DNA of 51,383 bases from Bacteroidaceae bacterium (GCA_017483665.1 JAFUVM010000057.1:1-51383); one strand, 5' to 3'; positions 17,262 through 26,439 are shown, numbered from the stretch's first letter. The notes: generated by a model not told the origin, from the letters alone. Translations and numbers: made by a program.

Positions 17262-20200
17262 ATGCAAAGAAAGAAGTTTTTATTCATTCTTGCTCTGCTG
17301 TGCACAATTGCGCAGGGGGCATGGTCACAGAATGGTATTTGTTGTACGGCCAGCGATGTAGGCCGCGTGGTCTGCACCGACGGCAGTATCTACGACAACG
17401 TTTCAGCGGCTGAGGCAGCCGGCAAGAAAGCCGCTGCCAAGATTATGTGGGTTAACGAGTCAACCAAGAAGGGACTGGCCCTCGCATTGTATGATGAAGG
17501 TTTTCATAATTATCAGGGTGGAATCAATCGATGTGCAAGCAAGAACAATTCCTTTCCTGTCGCTGGCGGCACATGGAAATTAGCCACAAAGGACGAGTGG
17601 GACACCATGTTCAACGCTGCCGGTGGCGCAGGAAGTCTGCGCACAAGCTTCGGTAGTGTCGGTGGTTCAGACATGACTCAGCATCCTTATATCTCAAGCT
17701 CATTACATCCGAAAACTAACAGCCGATATTATTTTTACATGTTTAGTGGCTGGTATACAGGTTGGTCGACTGATAAAGTTGATTTGGCAGGTATTCTTCG
17801 TCCGTGTCTTTCATTCAACCTGCTCACCCTCTACACCATCGGAACCACTAACGAATGGAATGCATTTTGTGCCGCTGTGAACAATGGCGACACCTTCAGC
17901 GACAAGTATGTGAAGCTGACGGCAAACTGGATTAGCACGATGAATGCAATGGCGGGAACGGACGAAACGCACTCTTTCCAGGGTACCTTCGACGGTAACG
18001 GCTTTACTTTAACCAATAACCAAGGTACTGCTGACCCTATCAGCACAGACTATTTAGCCCCGTTCCGCCACGTCAAGAATGCCGTATTCAAGAATCTGAC
18101 CGTCAACGGCCAAATGTATGTCAACGCCAAGTTTGCTGCTGGCTTCGTAGGCGTGTCGTACGGTAATCTGACCATTGTCAACTGTTGTAGTTCTGTGGGC
18201 ATTCACGGCCGCAAGAGTGGCGATGGCACCCATGGCGGATTTGTTGCCTTACTGAGTGGAGCAGATAACACTATCGTCATTGACAATTGTATTTTCGACG
18301 GCGAATTTACCACCAAGAACAGCACCACAAACTGCGGCGGATTCATCGGCTGGCCCACGAACAACAAGCCCACCATCAAGAATTCGCTCATGAAGCCCAG
18401 CAATGTGTATGCAGGTATGCTGGACAATACCTTCGCCCGCTGGCATTCTGGCTACGAGCCCACCATCACCAACTGCTATTTCGTCAATCCCGGCAACCTG
18501 CCCACCAACCAGGGCACGCAGTTGCTTGCTGCCGTTCCCGACAATGCCATCTGCAAGAAGGTAACTGTTGCCGGCACCGAGTTGTACTCGCCTGTCAGCA
18601 CCGTCAGCGGTGTGGGAGCATCCTACGATCTCGGAAATGCTACCGAACCTGTCTACATCACGCCTACCGTGACCGATGCCTACGACAAGGTGCTCACCTT
18701 TGGCACTGACTTCACGGCTACGCTGAACGGACAGAACGTGACGTCGTTGCCCATTCGCCTCGTAGAAGCGGGCAATTTCACGCTCGTCATCACCGGTACG
18801 GGCGACTATTCCGGCTCGAAGACCTTCAGTTACACCGCGACGGGTGAAGTCCGCGGTGAGAAGGAGGGCTGTCCCATTCTCATCAGCAGTGCCAGCGATT
18901 GGGAAACATTTGCCAATAATGTCAATAACGGCACCAATGTTTACCAAGGCAAGTACTTTTATTTGAATGCAGACATTACCGTTTCTACGATGATGGGCAG
19001 CAGCTCCGCCAACTCGTTCCAGGGCCACTTCGACGGCGGCAACCATACGCTGACCTTCACGAACGGCTCGTCCGGGAGTGCCTTCGGTGAGGAAAATTGT
19101 GCTCCGTTCCGCTACACCAAAGGCGCTACTGTCAAGAACCTCAAAGTGGCAGGCGAGATATTTACTTCTAAGAAGTTTGCCGCCGGACTCATTGCTCGCA
19201 GTTACGACGCGACGACTATCACCAACTGCCATGCCAGCACCGTCATCCACAGCAGCGTCAGCGACGACGGCACCCACGGCGGCCTCGTAGCCATGCCGGA
19301 TAACTCGCTGACCATCGAGGGTTGCAGCTTTAGCGGTCGTCTGTTCACTACCAATGGTACTAATAAGTGCGGTGGCTTTGTGGGCTGGGGTGGCAATAAC
19401 CTAGTTACCGTCAGCAATTCGCTTTATGCCCCCGATACCGACATCGCGGCAGCTGCGGGCGAGACGCCCATTAACCATGCTAACACCTTCGTACGTGGCA
19501 TCAATCTGACAATAGACGCCAACAGCTGCTACTACACCGAGACGATGGGCGATGCACAGGGCATTCTGGTTTATACATCTGCTCCCGAAAACGAAATCTC
19601 GCAGAAAATGCAGATGGGTGGCGGGAAGTATTTTTACAAGCTTGGTACTACTGTCAGTGGAGTAGATAATTCTTACGAATTGAACAATACCGTCGAAGCA
19701 ACAATAACCAACAACAGCACCAGCACGAATCTCGCCTTTGACACCGACTTCACGGCAACGTTGAATGGCGTCCAAGTGGAAGAATGGCCTATCTACCTCA
19801 ACACGGCGGGCGACTACACGCTCACCCTCACCGGCACGGGCAACTATGCTGGCTCAAAGAGCTACAACTTCTATGTGGGTGAATATATGCCCATTACCGA
19901 ATCGTCAACTACGCTGGCAACAGGTTCTTATATGGTCTATAGGGACGTGACCATCAATGAGCGCATCACCATCAACGGCGATAACGATACCGGAACAATC
20001 CTGTATCTCGGCGCGGGCACCACGCTCCATGCCAAGAAGGGTATCGAGCTGGCTGAGAGCCATCGCCTGACCGTCTACGGCCCGGGTGCGCTCATCATCG
20101 ACGAGTGCGCTGACGGCAAGTCGGGCATCGGTGCCGCAAGTATGGGTACGCTCACCATCTATGGCGGTCGGTTAGACATCGCTGGAGCTACGGGTGCTGC

Positions 20201-21155
20201 CGGTATCGGCTCTGACGCAGGTTCAGAGGCCAGCGGTGCGCTGTCGCTCATCTGGACCCATGAAATAAACGATTACGTTACGTGCAGCAGCTACTCATTG
20301 GGTTATCCTATCCACTACAGCTCGTCCTTTGTTATAGAGGGTGAGACTACCGTCATTACCAGCAACGATAACATCGACGGCAAAAAGATTGTACCTTACC
20401 TCACTGAAGTTATGCTGAGCGACGGCACACCCTACGACCTTACGTCAGACCTCGGTTGCGCCTCTGCCACCTACACCAAGACGCTCGGCGAGGAGCGCGT
20501 GGGCAAGCATCAGGCATGGTTCGTACCCTTCGACTACACCATTACGGCTACCGATGCGGAGAAGTTCACATTCTACAAGATTAATATGATAGCCAACTCG
20601 CCCGACCCCGAGTCCGAGGCTACCGACGACATCTGGATGTTCGTGAAGAAGATGGCTGCGGGCGATGTACTGCACGCCAACATGCCATACCTCTATAAGC
20701 CGAAGGAGGCCGTGACTGACTATGCGTTCACTACCGAGAATGCTGTGCTGAAGGCAAAGGCTAATGACGCCCGCATCACCATGATGACCGCTGAGGAAAC
20801 CTACACCCTCTACGGCACCTACGGCCCCACGGCGGCCACCGCACAAGACCCGTTCTACTACATGAACATCGACGGCTCGCTGAGCCTCGGCAACAACGGC
20901 ACGGTGACCGTGGGCGCCTTCCGCTGGATTATGCGCGTGGAGAGCAAGTTCGGCGGCTCGACACCAGCCTACGTCCGCAAGATAGTCATCTTCGACGGGG
21001 AGGACGATGAGGCCACAGGCATCGCAGAAATTGCAAATAGTAAATCGTCAAATGGTAAATGTGATTGGTACACGCTCGACGGTCGTCGCCTCAACGGCAA
21101 GCCCTCACGCGCGGGCGTATATATATATAATGGTATAAAGACAATTATTAAGTAG
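17262..21155 (+). CDS. Secreted GLUG-like repeat protein (1297 residues)
   Basis: The start at 17262 is chosen because MQRKKFLFILALLCTIAQGAWSQ is a signal peptide; an earlier in-frame start would bury it. After it comes a region resembling paralogous 'WKLATKDEWDTM' domains (to about 180). Two duplicated blocks follow. Each has a GLUG/beta-helix part (FQGTFDGNGFTLTN, NCGGFIGWPTNN at about 200-415; FQGHFDGGNHTLTF, KCGGFVGWGGNN at about 545-755) and a sandwich part (TDFTATLNG...GTGDYSGSKTF near 453-526; TDFTATLNG...GTGNYAGSKSY near 803-873). A Gly-rich GIGAASMGTLTIYGG / GAAGIGSDAG segment lies near 950-985. The C-terminus WYTLDGRRL...GVYIYNGIKTIIK matches the giant protein's ending. Likely a surface-exposed adhesin or glycan-binding protein; no enzyme motif seen. 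Confidence 0.82.
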   Translation: MQRKKFLFILALLCTIAQGAWSQNGICCTASDVGRVVCTDGSIYDNVSAAEAAGKKAAAKIMWVNESTKKGLALALYDEGFHNYQGGINRCASKNNSFPVAGGTWKLATKDEWDTMFNAAGGAGSLRTSFGSVGGSDMTQHPYISSSLHPKTNSRYYFYMFSGWYTGWSTDKVDLAGILRPCLSFNLLTLYTIGTTNEWNAFCAAVNNGDTFSDKYVKLTANWISTMNAMAGTDETHSFQGTFDGNGFTLTNNQGTADPISTDYLAPFRHVKNAVFKNLTVNGQMYVNAKFAAGFVGVSYGNLTIVNCCSSVGIHGRKSGDGTHGGFVALLSGADNTIVIDNCIFDGEFTTKNSTTNCGGFIGWPTNNKPTIKNSLMKPSNVYAGMLDNTFARWHSGYEPTITNCYFVNPGNLPTNQGTQLLAAVPDNAICKKVTVAGTELYSPVSTVSGVGASYDLGNATEPVYITPTVTDAYDKVLTFGTDFTATLNGQNVTSLPIRLVEAGNFTLVITGTGDYSGSKTFSYTATGEVRGEKEGCPILISSASDWETFANNVNNGTNVYQGKYFYLNADITVSTMMGSSSANSFQGHFDGGNHTLTFTNGSSGSAFGEENCAPFRYTKGATVKNLKVAGEIFTSKKFAAGLIARSYDATTITNCHASTVIHSSVSDDGTHGGLVAMPDNSLTIEGCSFSGRLFTTNGTNKCGGFVGWGGNNLVTVSNSLYAPDTDIAAAAGETPINHANTFVRGINLTIDANSCYYTETMGDAQGILVYTSAPENEISQKMQMGGGKYFYKLGTTVSGVDNSYELNNTVEATITNNSTSTNLAFDTDFTATLNGVQVEEWPIYLNTAGDYTLTLTGTGNYAGSKSYNFYVGEYMPITESSTTLATGSYMVYRDVTINERITINGDNDTGTILYLGAGTTLHAKKGIELAESHRLTVYGPGALIIDECADGKSGIGAASMGTLTIYGGRLDIAGATGAAGIGSDAGSEASGALSLIWTHEINDYVTCSSYSLGYPIHYSSSFVIEGETTVITSNDNIDGKKIVPYLTEVMLSDGTPYDLTSDLGCASATYTKTLGEERVGKHQAWFVPFDYTITATDAEKFTFYKINMIANSPDPESEATDDIWMFVKKMAAGDVLHANMPYLYKPKEAVTDYAFTTENAVLKAKANDARITMMTAEETYTLYGTYGPTAATAQDPFYYMNIDGSLSLGNNGTVTVGAFRWIMRVESKFGGSTPAYVRKIVIFDGEDDEATGIAEIANSKSSNGKCDWYTLDGRRLNGKPSRAGVYIYNGIKTIIK

Positions 21156-21165
21156 TAAATCCTAA

Positions 21166-21194
21166 GGAGTAAGGGAGTGCGACTCCTTTACTCC
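21166..21194 (+). terminator. 12-bp-stem hairpin between the GLUG-like gene and the small peptide gene
   Basis: GGAGTAAGGGAG (21166-21177) pairs fully, with one G-U, with CTCCTTTACTCC (21183-21194) around loop TGCGA. It lies 11 bases after the stop of the upstream gene and 33 bases before the peptide ATG. There is no T-run, so it could pause or process the transcript rather than end it. Confidence 0.6.
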
Positions 21195-21227
21195 TCAACT
21201 ACTCCTCAGACAAAAAACAATAAAGCG

Positions 21228-21404
21228 ATGAAGAATTATAAGAAACCCACAACGCGTGTAGTGAAGATACAGCACTCGCAGATGCTCTGCACTAGTCAGG
21301 AAAAAAACTATGAAGTCATCGGCACCGGTGAGCCGAACACGCCTGCCGGAGCTCCAGTCTTCCATGGCCGCATCGAATGGGATGACTGGGACGACTGGGA
21401 CTAA
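21228..21404 (+). CDS. 58-residue peptide with acidic Trp-rich tail
   Basis: The peptide starts MKNYKKPTTRVVKIQHSQML and ends RIEWDDWDDWD. An earlier in-frame start would run through the hairpin, so 21228 is used. The pattern (basic MK-x-Y-x-K-P-T-T start, short hydrophobic/Leu-Cys stretch, then polar, low-complexity tail) matches uncharacterised short peptides I associate with Bacteroidales genomes; they have no established function to my knowledge. There is no signal peptide and one cysteine (Cys22, in QMLCTSQ). Its place right after two very large secreted proteins suggests a link, possibly a signalling, leader-containing or modified peptide, but this is inference. Confidence 0.6.
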   Translation: MKNYKKPTTRVVKIQHSQMLCTSQEKNYEVIGTGEPNTPAGAPVFHGRIEWDDWDDWD

Positions 21405-21449
21405 CAAGCCACCAACTCCGCACAGGAGAAAGGCCAAGATTTAAGAAAG

Positions 21450-21487
21450 AGAGAGTGTGTCATAACAAACGAACATACTCTCTTTTA
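21450..21487 (+). terminator. Rho-independent terminator after the small peptide gene
   Basis: AGAGAGTGTGT (21450-21460) pairs with ACATACTCTCT (21473-21483) with one G-U, and is followed at once by TTTTAT. This is the clearest intrinsic terminator of the plus-strand surface block and suggests the transcript ends here. Confidence 0.75.
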
Positions 21488-21491
21488 TAAT

Positions 21492-21544
21492 TTAACCACG
21501 AATTGCACGCTCAGGCGCAGGCGGAGCGTGCAATTCGTGGTTAA
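21492..21544. repeat. Perfect 21-bp inverted repeat (REP-like hairpin), AACCACGAATTGCACG family
   Basis: The arm TTAACCACGAATTGCACGCT plus C at 21492-21512 has an exact reverse complement at 21524-21544, around an 11-base loop AGGCGCAGGCG. It sits between convergent transcripts and directly after the terminator. A second element of the same family is at 49760-49846. The symmetry means it would fold in either strand's RNA. Confidence 0.85.
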
Positions 21545-21640
21545 AAGCTGATGGTTGAATTTTGACACGCCCTCTTTTCGTTGCAAGCGGTGGGGGAGGG
21601 GAAAGCGGAAGGCTCTTCCTGTTGAAGCGCCGTGCGGTGT

Positions 21641-22045
21641 CTACTGTTTCGGTATTTCCAGGATGCCGTCGGCTTCGTGCTCGACGAAGGGACCTTCCTT
21701 GCACTCCAGGAGCACGCTTGGCTCGAGGCACTCCAGGCCGTGCCAGACGTTCTTCGGGATGTCTGCGCCGTAGGTCCCGTTCTCGCGGCTGATGACGTAC
21801 GATTCCAGGACCTCTCCGTCGTCGTTGTAGGTCGTCACCCGGACTTTGCCCTTCAGCAGGACGATGGTCTCGGCTTTGGTGGGGTGGTGGTGTACGGGAA
21901 TCTGTGTGCCGGGCTCCAGGGCGTTGAGGAAGCGGTGGCACTTTTCGTCGAGGCTTTCGTGGAAGTTGTAGTTCTTCCGCAGCCTTGGCGAGGCCTTTGC
22001 CTGGGCTGCCACTTGGGCGAGCAGGTCTTCGTCTATTATCTTCAT
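21641..22045 (-). CDS. WbuC-like cupin-fold metalloprotein
   Basis: The 134-residue protein starts MKIIDEDLLAQV; longer in-frame extensions run back through the thioesterase gene and are rejected. The cupin motif is visible: IPVHHHPTKAETIVLLKGKV around residues 49-68 (His-rich metal site with the Glu), and WHGLE near 101-105 supplies a second-motif histidine. The family name comes from WbuC, found in O-antigen clusters, but biochemical function is not settled. It overlaps the upstream thioesterase by 4 bases (ATGA), so the two are translationally coupled. An rfb cluster lies 26 kb away, not next to it. Confidence 0.82.
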   Translation of the reverse strand: MKIIDEDLLAQVAAQAKASPRLRKNYNFHESLDEKCHRFLNALEPGTQIPVHHHPTKAETIVLLKGKVRVTTYNDDGEVLESYVISRENGTYGADIPKNVWHGLECLEPSVLLECKEGPFVEHEADGILEIPKQ

Positions 22046-22749
22046 TGTTCGGTAAATTCTATGATTGCACTCACGTCGTCTGCGATGGAAAGGGACACGA
22101 TGATGCCGTCTGCTGTCCGGTACACGGTCGGAATCAGTTCGTCGCCGAGCTTTGCCGCCACGCGGTATTCCACCCGCAGGCCGTTCACTCGGAATCCTTC
22201 GGGAAGCAGTTCCATGGCTATGCGGACATAGTTGGAGTTGTTCATGTGCTTGTTGTAGTCGATGTCGGCACGGAGGACTTTGACGGGGGCGAAGGTCTGT
22301 CCGGCTTCTTTGGGCAGGATAATCCTGCGGTCCTTGTAGTTCATCTCGAGCTGAGGCTCCAGGGGCATCGATGCAATCGTGGCGTCGTCCACCCGTTTCA
22401 GCTTGCCTGCCGACTTGTCCACGAAGGCTCCCATGCTCCAGGTCTTGTAGCATGGCAGTCCGTCGGCATCGTAGATAAACGTGTTGCGGAAGCCGAACAT
22501 GGGCTTCATGCCATAGACGGAGCTCGTCACGGTCAGTTCCTCTTTGTACTGCGGCACCCGGACGATCTCCACTTGGCGTGTGACTAACAGCTGTGCCATG
22601 TCCTGCTCGGCGAAGTAGCGCTTCACGCCGGGTTCCGAATCGATCCACATTTCCGAGCAGTCCTGCATCATCTGCAGGGCGGAGTAGAGCTTCAGCCGTC
22701 CCTCGCTGTCGCAGGTGCTTGTCGTTACTTGATACTTTAGGCTATACAT
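22042..22749 (-). CDS. Acyl-ACP thioesterase (FatA/FatB-type hotdog)
   Basis: This 235-residue enzyme would release free fatty acids from acyl-carrier protein in the cytoplasm. Two hotdog halves can be seen: the first starts MYSLKYQVTTSTCDSEGRL and includes WIDSEPG and LLVTRQVEIVR; the second holds ADIDYNKHMNNSNYVRIAME near residues 162-181, whose D-x-N-x-H-x-N-N catalytic stretch is the family signature. Length is normal for bacterial members. The stop overlaps the start of the cupin gene by 4 bases. The role in Bacteroidales may be phospholipid or lipid recycling; the acyl-chain length is not readable. Confidence 0.92.
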   Translation of the reverse strand: MYSLKYQVTTSTCDSEGRLKLYSALQMMQDCSEMWIDSEPGVKRYFAEQDMAQLLVTRQVEIVRVPQYKEELTVTSSVYGMKPMFGFRNTFIYDADGLPCYKTWSMGAFVDKSAGKLKRVDDATIASMPLEPQLEMNYKDRRIILPKEAGQTFAPVKVLRADIDYNKHMNNSNYVRIAMELLPEGFRVNGLRVEYRVAAKLGDELIPTVYRTADGIIVSLSIADDVSAIIEFTEQ

Positions 22750-22805
22750 GTATGAATGTTTGTTTTTGTAGAAATGTAGTTAGGTAGGGGAAAGTGTCGT
22801 TCGGC

Positions 22806-24059
22806 TTACTGGTGTTCTTCGATGAAGTCGCGCACGAGACGGAAGGTGGGTTCGTAGCTGTCGAACACGGCGTGCTTCCAGTTGTCGAAGATGGTGTGAT
22901 AATACTGATAGGCGTCGCCCTTCTCGTTCTCAAGGAAGATGCAGGGCACGTGGCGTACGGCGAACACGTAGTGGTCGCTGTTGGCAGCCAGGTCGCCGCG
23001 GTTGAGCGAGCGGAAGTAGTGCTTCTCGCCGTTTATCTTCTCGAAGAGGGGGAAGGCCTGCATGCCTTCGTCGCTCACCTCGCAGTACTCTACGGGGTTG
23101 TTGTCGCCAATCATGTCGATGTTGATGAGGTACTTGATCTTCTCGAGCGGGAAGGTGGGATGCTCGGCGAAGTACGTGGAGCCGCGCAGGTTGGCGTCCT
23201 CGCCGGAGAAGGCCAGGAAGTAGATGTCGAACTTGGGGCGGTGCTTGGCGTAGTATGCGGCCAGGGTGACGATGGCGGCCGAGCCGGAGGCATTGTCGTT
23301 GGCGCCCGCGTAGAAGATTTTGCTGCCCAGGTTGCCGATGTGGTCGTAGTGGGCCGTGAAGACGTAGCAGCTGTCGTGCCGTTCGCCCTCGACCTTAGAG
23401 ATGACGTTGAAGCACTCGTAGTCCTTCAGGAACTTAGCGTCGACGTCGAGACGGACGCGCGTCACGCCTTCGATGGCTTCGGGCGTCACCCAGACGATGG
23501 GCTTGTCGACCACGCGGTGACCGTAGGCCTTGAAGAATTTGATGGGCGAGGGCCAGGTGTAGATGAGCCCGGCGTTGGTGCAGCCGCCGTTCGTCTGCAG
23601 GCGCGAGAAGGCGTCGCGATGCTTGTAGGTGAACCAGAACTCGCAGACCACCAGGCAGTTCTTGTACTCGGGTTTCTCGAGGTCGGCAAACATGCGGCCG
23701 GCGTCGAAGTGGAGCGTGTCGACGTGGTAGACGGGGAACTCGCCCTTGACACCAGGGCTGTATTCGCGCATCGAGAAGTCCACGCCAGGCTGGAGGGGCT
23801 TCCCGTCCGCCTCCATTTCCATCTTGCCGGCGAAGGTCTGGATGTCGAGCGTAAAGGGTTGCAAGGTCACTTCGTCAACGCCAGCCTTCTTGTATTCCTT
23901 TTCGAGGAACTTGCCCGCTTTGTTAGCGCCGCCTTTGGCATAGCCGCGACCCTGATACTTCGCACTGGCCAGTTCCTTCACGACACGTTTGTAGTGCGCC
24001 ATGTCCTGCGCACCTGCCTGCACACAAATGGCAAGCATAATTAATAATAGTTTCTTCAT
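22806..24059 (-). CDS. Secreted M28-family zinc peptidase
   Basis: A cleavable signal MKKLLLIMLAICVQAGAQ exports this 417-residue enzyme. The M28 two-zinc site is complete: H in TAHYDHIG, bridging D in GANDNASG, catalytic E in SGEDANLRGS, D in DMIGDNN and the last H in YYHTIFDNW. M28 enzymes are aminopeptidases or related; a small inserted PA-like region is possible before the catalytic half. It lies 34 bases after the GH78 gene on the same strand, and may share its transcript. The likely job is releasing amino acids in the periplasm; an exact substrate cannot be set. Confidence 0.92.
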   Translation of the reverse strand: MKKLLLIMLAICVQAGAQDMAHYKRVVKELASAKYQGRGYAKGGANKAGKFLEKEYKKAGVDEVTLQPFTLDIQTFAGKMEMEADGKPLQPGVDFSMREYSPGVKGEFPVYHVDTLHFDAGRMFADLEKPEYKNCLVVCEFWFTYKHRDAFSRLQTNGGCTNAGLIYTWPSPIKFFKAYGHRVVDKPIVWVTPEAIEGVTRVRLDVDAKFLKDYECFNVISKVEGERHDSCYVFTAHYDHIGNLGSKIFYAGANDNASGSAAIVTLAAYYAKHRPKFDIYFLAFSGEDANLRGSTYFAEHPTFPLEKIKYLINIDMIGDNNPVEYCEVSDEGMQAFPLFEKINGEKHYFRSLNRGDLAANSDHYVFAVRHVPCIFLENEKGDAYQYYHTIFDNWKHAVFDSYEPTFRLVRDFIEEHQ

Positions 24060-24096
24060 AGTATAGTATCTTATTTTCTTATTTTCCTATTTTCTA
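24060..24096 (-). repeat. 8-bp tandem AT-rich word starting at the GH78 stop codon
   Basis: Read on the minus strand, the GH78 stop TAG is the first codon of TAGAAAATAGGAAAATAAG followed by AAAATAAG, an approximate 8-bp tandem. It fills the whole gap to the M28 gene. The pattern of a stop codon starting a short repeat recurs in this window. Confidence 0.65.
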
Positions 24097-26316
24097 ATTC
24101 CCCTTAACCTGATGCCAGCCTTGCTCCAATTTCTTCGTTTTTCCATTAGGGAAGACGACCTCCGCCGTACAGCCTTCAGGTATGAGGGTCGAGATTTCCA
24201 GCTGCTTCCCTTTCTTCTGGATGCTTACGGTAATTTTGCCGCTGACGCTCTCGATGGTGCAAGAAGCCTCTTTCAGATAACCCAGTTGGGGACGGATGCG
24301 GAAGGTCTTGAACCCGGGCGAAGTCGGCTCGATGCCACATACCTTCTGGCTCAAGATGGTCAGGGGACCGCCACTCCACCCATGATTGTACGTTCCCCAG
24401 CAAGAGTTGACCATCGGTTCGCCCGGCTTGGGCATTGTTCCCTCGGGCATCCAGTTTTCTGGTAATGTGGTCAGCCCAGGGAAATCCAGCATGGGCTTGT
24501 AGCGCTTGCGTATGCGGTCCAATCCTTGGCTGGCAGCATTCATCTGGAACAAGGCTTCCAGCACATATTTCTCCATATATGGACTGGCGTGGTATTCTTT
24601 CGTCAGGCATTCGGTCAGAGCTTTGTATTTATCTTCCGATGCCAATCCCGACACGACAGCAAGGGCATTTCCTCGGTCGTCGGTCTCGCCAGTATAGTCG
24701 GGGGAACGGTACACGCCATCCTTCCAAAACCGCTTGTCGAAGCTGTCTGCCATCCTTTTCAACATGCCTTCTATCTGAGCCACATCATTCGCTTTATCAA
24801 GAATCTTCGCGAGTTCAAGTTCACCCTTCAGAGCCAAATAATACCAGCAGTTCTGCAATAGAAGTTGGTCTATGTTATCCCCCCAGTCGCCCCAGAACCA
24901 GTCGCCCCGACGCAGGATGACAAGACCGTCGGCATCTGTCTGCCAAACATCATGCAGATAACGATGCAGACGAGCATAATGTGTCTTGGCAATTGAGAAA
25001 TCGCCCGCATAGAAGCATTGGGTATAGATGCCGTACCATCCGCAAGTGGCCAGAATCTGTGAGGGCAGTTCCTTGTTCCAGTTTCCAGCCGGAACGGGCG
25101 AGTACATGACGCCATCTGCTCGCTGCCAGTTGAATAGTTCATTCAGTCCCTTGAAGCCCATCTGTGCGCCCTCGGGACTCAGAGCGTAATAAGCCTCGCC
25201 CAACTCGTTCACAGCATCGCCCCACCATTGTCCTCGCTCGCGATCGGGACAGTCCATGAAGTTGTCCCTCATCGTGATGTAGAGGGTGCGTTGGGCACGA
25301 AGCCACAATTCGTTGAAGAACGGGTCGTTGCAACGGAAGGGTTCCACGAAGTCGCATCCATAACCCGTCTCGCGGAATTTCACTTCTTCCATCTCCACGC
25401 CCTTGGGCAGGATGTACCATACCTCGTGACCATTGAACCATCCGAAGTTCTCATACTCCTGCTCGCCTTTGCGGGTAATGTACTCGCATCTGGGAGTGGC
25501 TGAGCCGCCTATCATGTGAACGTCTGTCTGAATCTTGACGAGCAAGCCCTCGTCGGACGATTTCAGCCGCATATAAGGGGTGCATTGGCAGTTGTAGGGC
25601 AGACGACAAACCAGGGTGTCACCGCGTTGCTCCGTGCTTACGTATTCCCGGAGCCCAAGGTCTTTCCATTGTGGAATAGGCCGCTTCACCAGTTTTCCCA
25701 ACGCGCAATTCTCTACATCGATGGGCAGCACATCTTCCAGATTGTATGTGTAGCTGTTTTTGTACCATCCCTGTTCTTCCCTCCGTGCATCAAACCGGAT
25801 ATTGCTCTCGGAGATGCGATAGTTGGGCTTTGGCTCGTCAGTCTCGCCATAAGCGCCATAAACGGCCCCTCGCCACGATTTGTCGGAACAGATGTCCACC
25901 CCTTCTGCCCGTGCATCGAACAGCAGGCCAGCCGTTCCGCTGCTGACATGACTGAAACCATTCAGCCCGAAGTACCAGGTCAGCACGGCTATCAGGTTCT
26001 CGCCAGGCTTCAGATAGGGAGCTATTTCCACCTCGTCGTAATAACTGCTGTTGGGAGCCGGGCCGCGTTTCAGTCCGCCCTCGAAGACAACCAGCTGCTC
26101 GTTGATATAGAGCCAGTATTTCGAGTCCGTCGCTATCTTGGCCTTTACCGAGGCAGGCACTTTCTCGACGTTTGCTTTCTTGCGCCAAAGCATCCACGTG
26201 TTGGGTCGGCTCTGATGATGCTCCAACGTCAGATACTGTCCTTTCCATTCCTCGGCCTGTCCCAAAGTGGGAATCATGATGATAAATGCCAGTAAAAAAT
26301 GTCTCAAACGGGCCAT
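24094..26316 (-). CDS. GH78 alpha-L-rhamnosidase-like secreted glycosidase
   Basis: The 740-residue protein has a signal peptide (RHFLLAFIIMIPTLGQA). N-terminal beta-sandwich regions resemble rhamnosidase carbohydrate-binding parts (KYWLYINEQLVVFEGG; PGENLIAVLTWYFG). The (alpha/alpha)6 catalytic domain starts near residue 340. Its DNFMDCPDRERGQWWGD motif holds the acidic residues expected for GH78 retaining/inverting chemistry, followed by GWYGIYTQCFY, WFWGDWGDNID and late CWGTYNHGWSGGP. The C-terminal sandwich (GFKTFRIRPQLG) completes the GH78 layout. It should remove terminal alpha-L-rhamnose from plant or bacterial polysaccharides. Exact specificity is unknown, and a related six-hairpin activity is possible. 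Confidence 0.87.
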   Translation of the reverse strand: MARLRHFLLAFIIMIPTLGQAEEWKGQYLTLEHHQSRPNTWMLWRKKANVEKVPASVKAKIATDSKYWLYINEQLVVFEGGLKRGPAPNSSYYDEVEIAPYLKPGENLIAVLTWYFGLNGFSHVSSGTAGLLFDARAEGVDICSDKSWRGAVYGAYGETDEPKPNYRISESNIRFDARREEQGWYKNSYTYNLEDVLPIDVENCALGKLVKRPIPQWKDLGLREYVSTEQRGDTLVCRLPYNCQCTPYMRLKSSDEGLLVKIQTDVHMIGGSATPRCEYITRKGEQEYENFGWFNGHEVWYILPKGVEMEEVKFRETGYGCDFVEPFRCNDPFFNELWLRAQRTLYITMRDNFMDCPDRERGQWWGDAVNELGEAYYALSPEGAQMGFKGLNELFNWQRADGVMYSPVPAGNWNKELPSQILATCGWYGIYTQCFYAGDFSIAKTHYARLHRYLHDVWQTDADGLVILRRGDWFWGDWGDNIDQLLLQNCWYYLALKGELELAKILDKANDVAQIEGMLKRMADSFDKRFWKDGVYRSPDYTGETDDRGNALAVVSGLASEDKYKALTECLTKEYHASPYMEKYVLEALFQMNAASQGLDRIRKRYKPMLDFPGLTTLPENWMPEGTMPKPGEPMVNSCWGTYNHGWSGGPLTILSQKVCGIEPTSPGFKTFRIRPQLGYLKEASCTIESVSGKITVSIQKKGKQLEISTLIPEGCTAEVVFPNGKTKKLEQGWHQVKGN

Positions 26317-26345
26317 AGCCTATTGCGTAGTTGATATTTTGCATA

Positions 26346-26353
26346 CAAAGGTA
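26346..26353 (-). promoter_or_regulatory. -7 promoter box for GH78/M28
   Basis: On the minus strand this reads TACCTTTG, matching TAnnTTTG, 30 bases before the GH78 start. A divergent plus-strand box lies at 26440-26447, so the spacer likely holds back-to-back promoters. Confidence 0.5.
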
Positions 26354-26439
26354 CAAAAAGAATTAGGAATTACGAGTTAAGATTTAAGAATTAATTATTA
26401 ATTATGTATTATGAGCTGTGAATTATGAATTAAATGTGC

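Noticed and set aside
22794-24044. 416-codon plus-strand open frame
   Set aside because: Antisense of the M28 peptidase gene, whose zinc motifs are complete on the minus strand.
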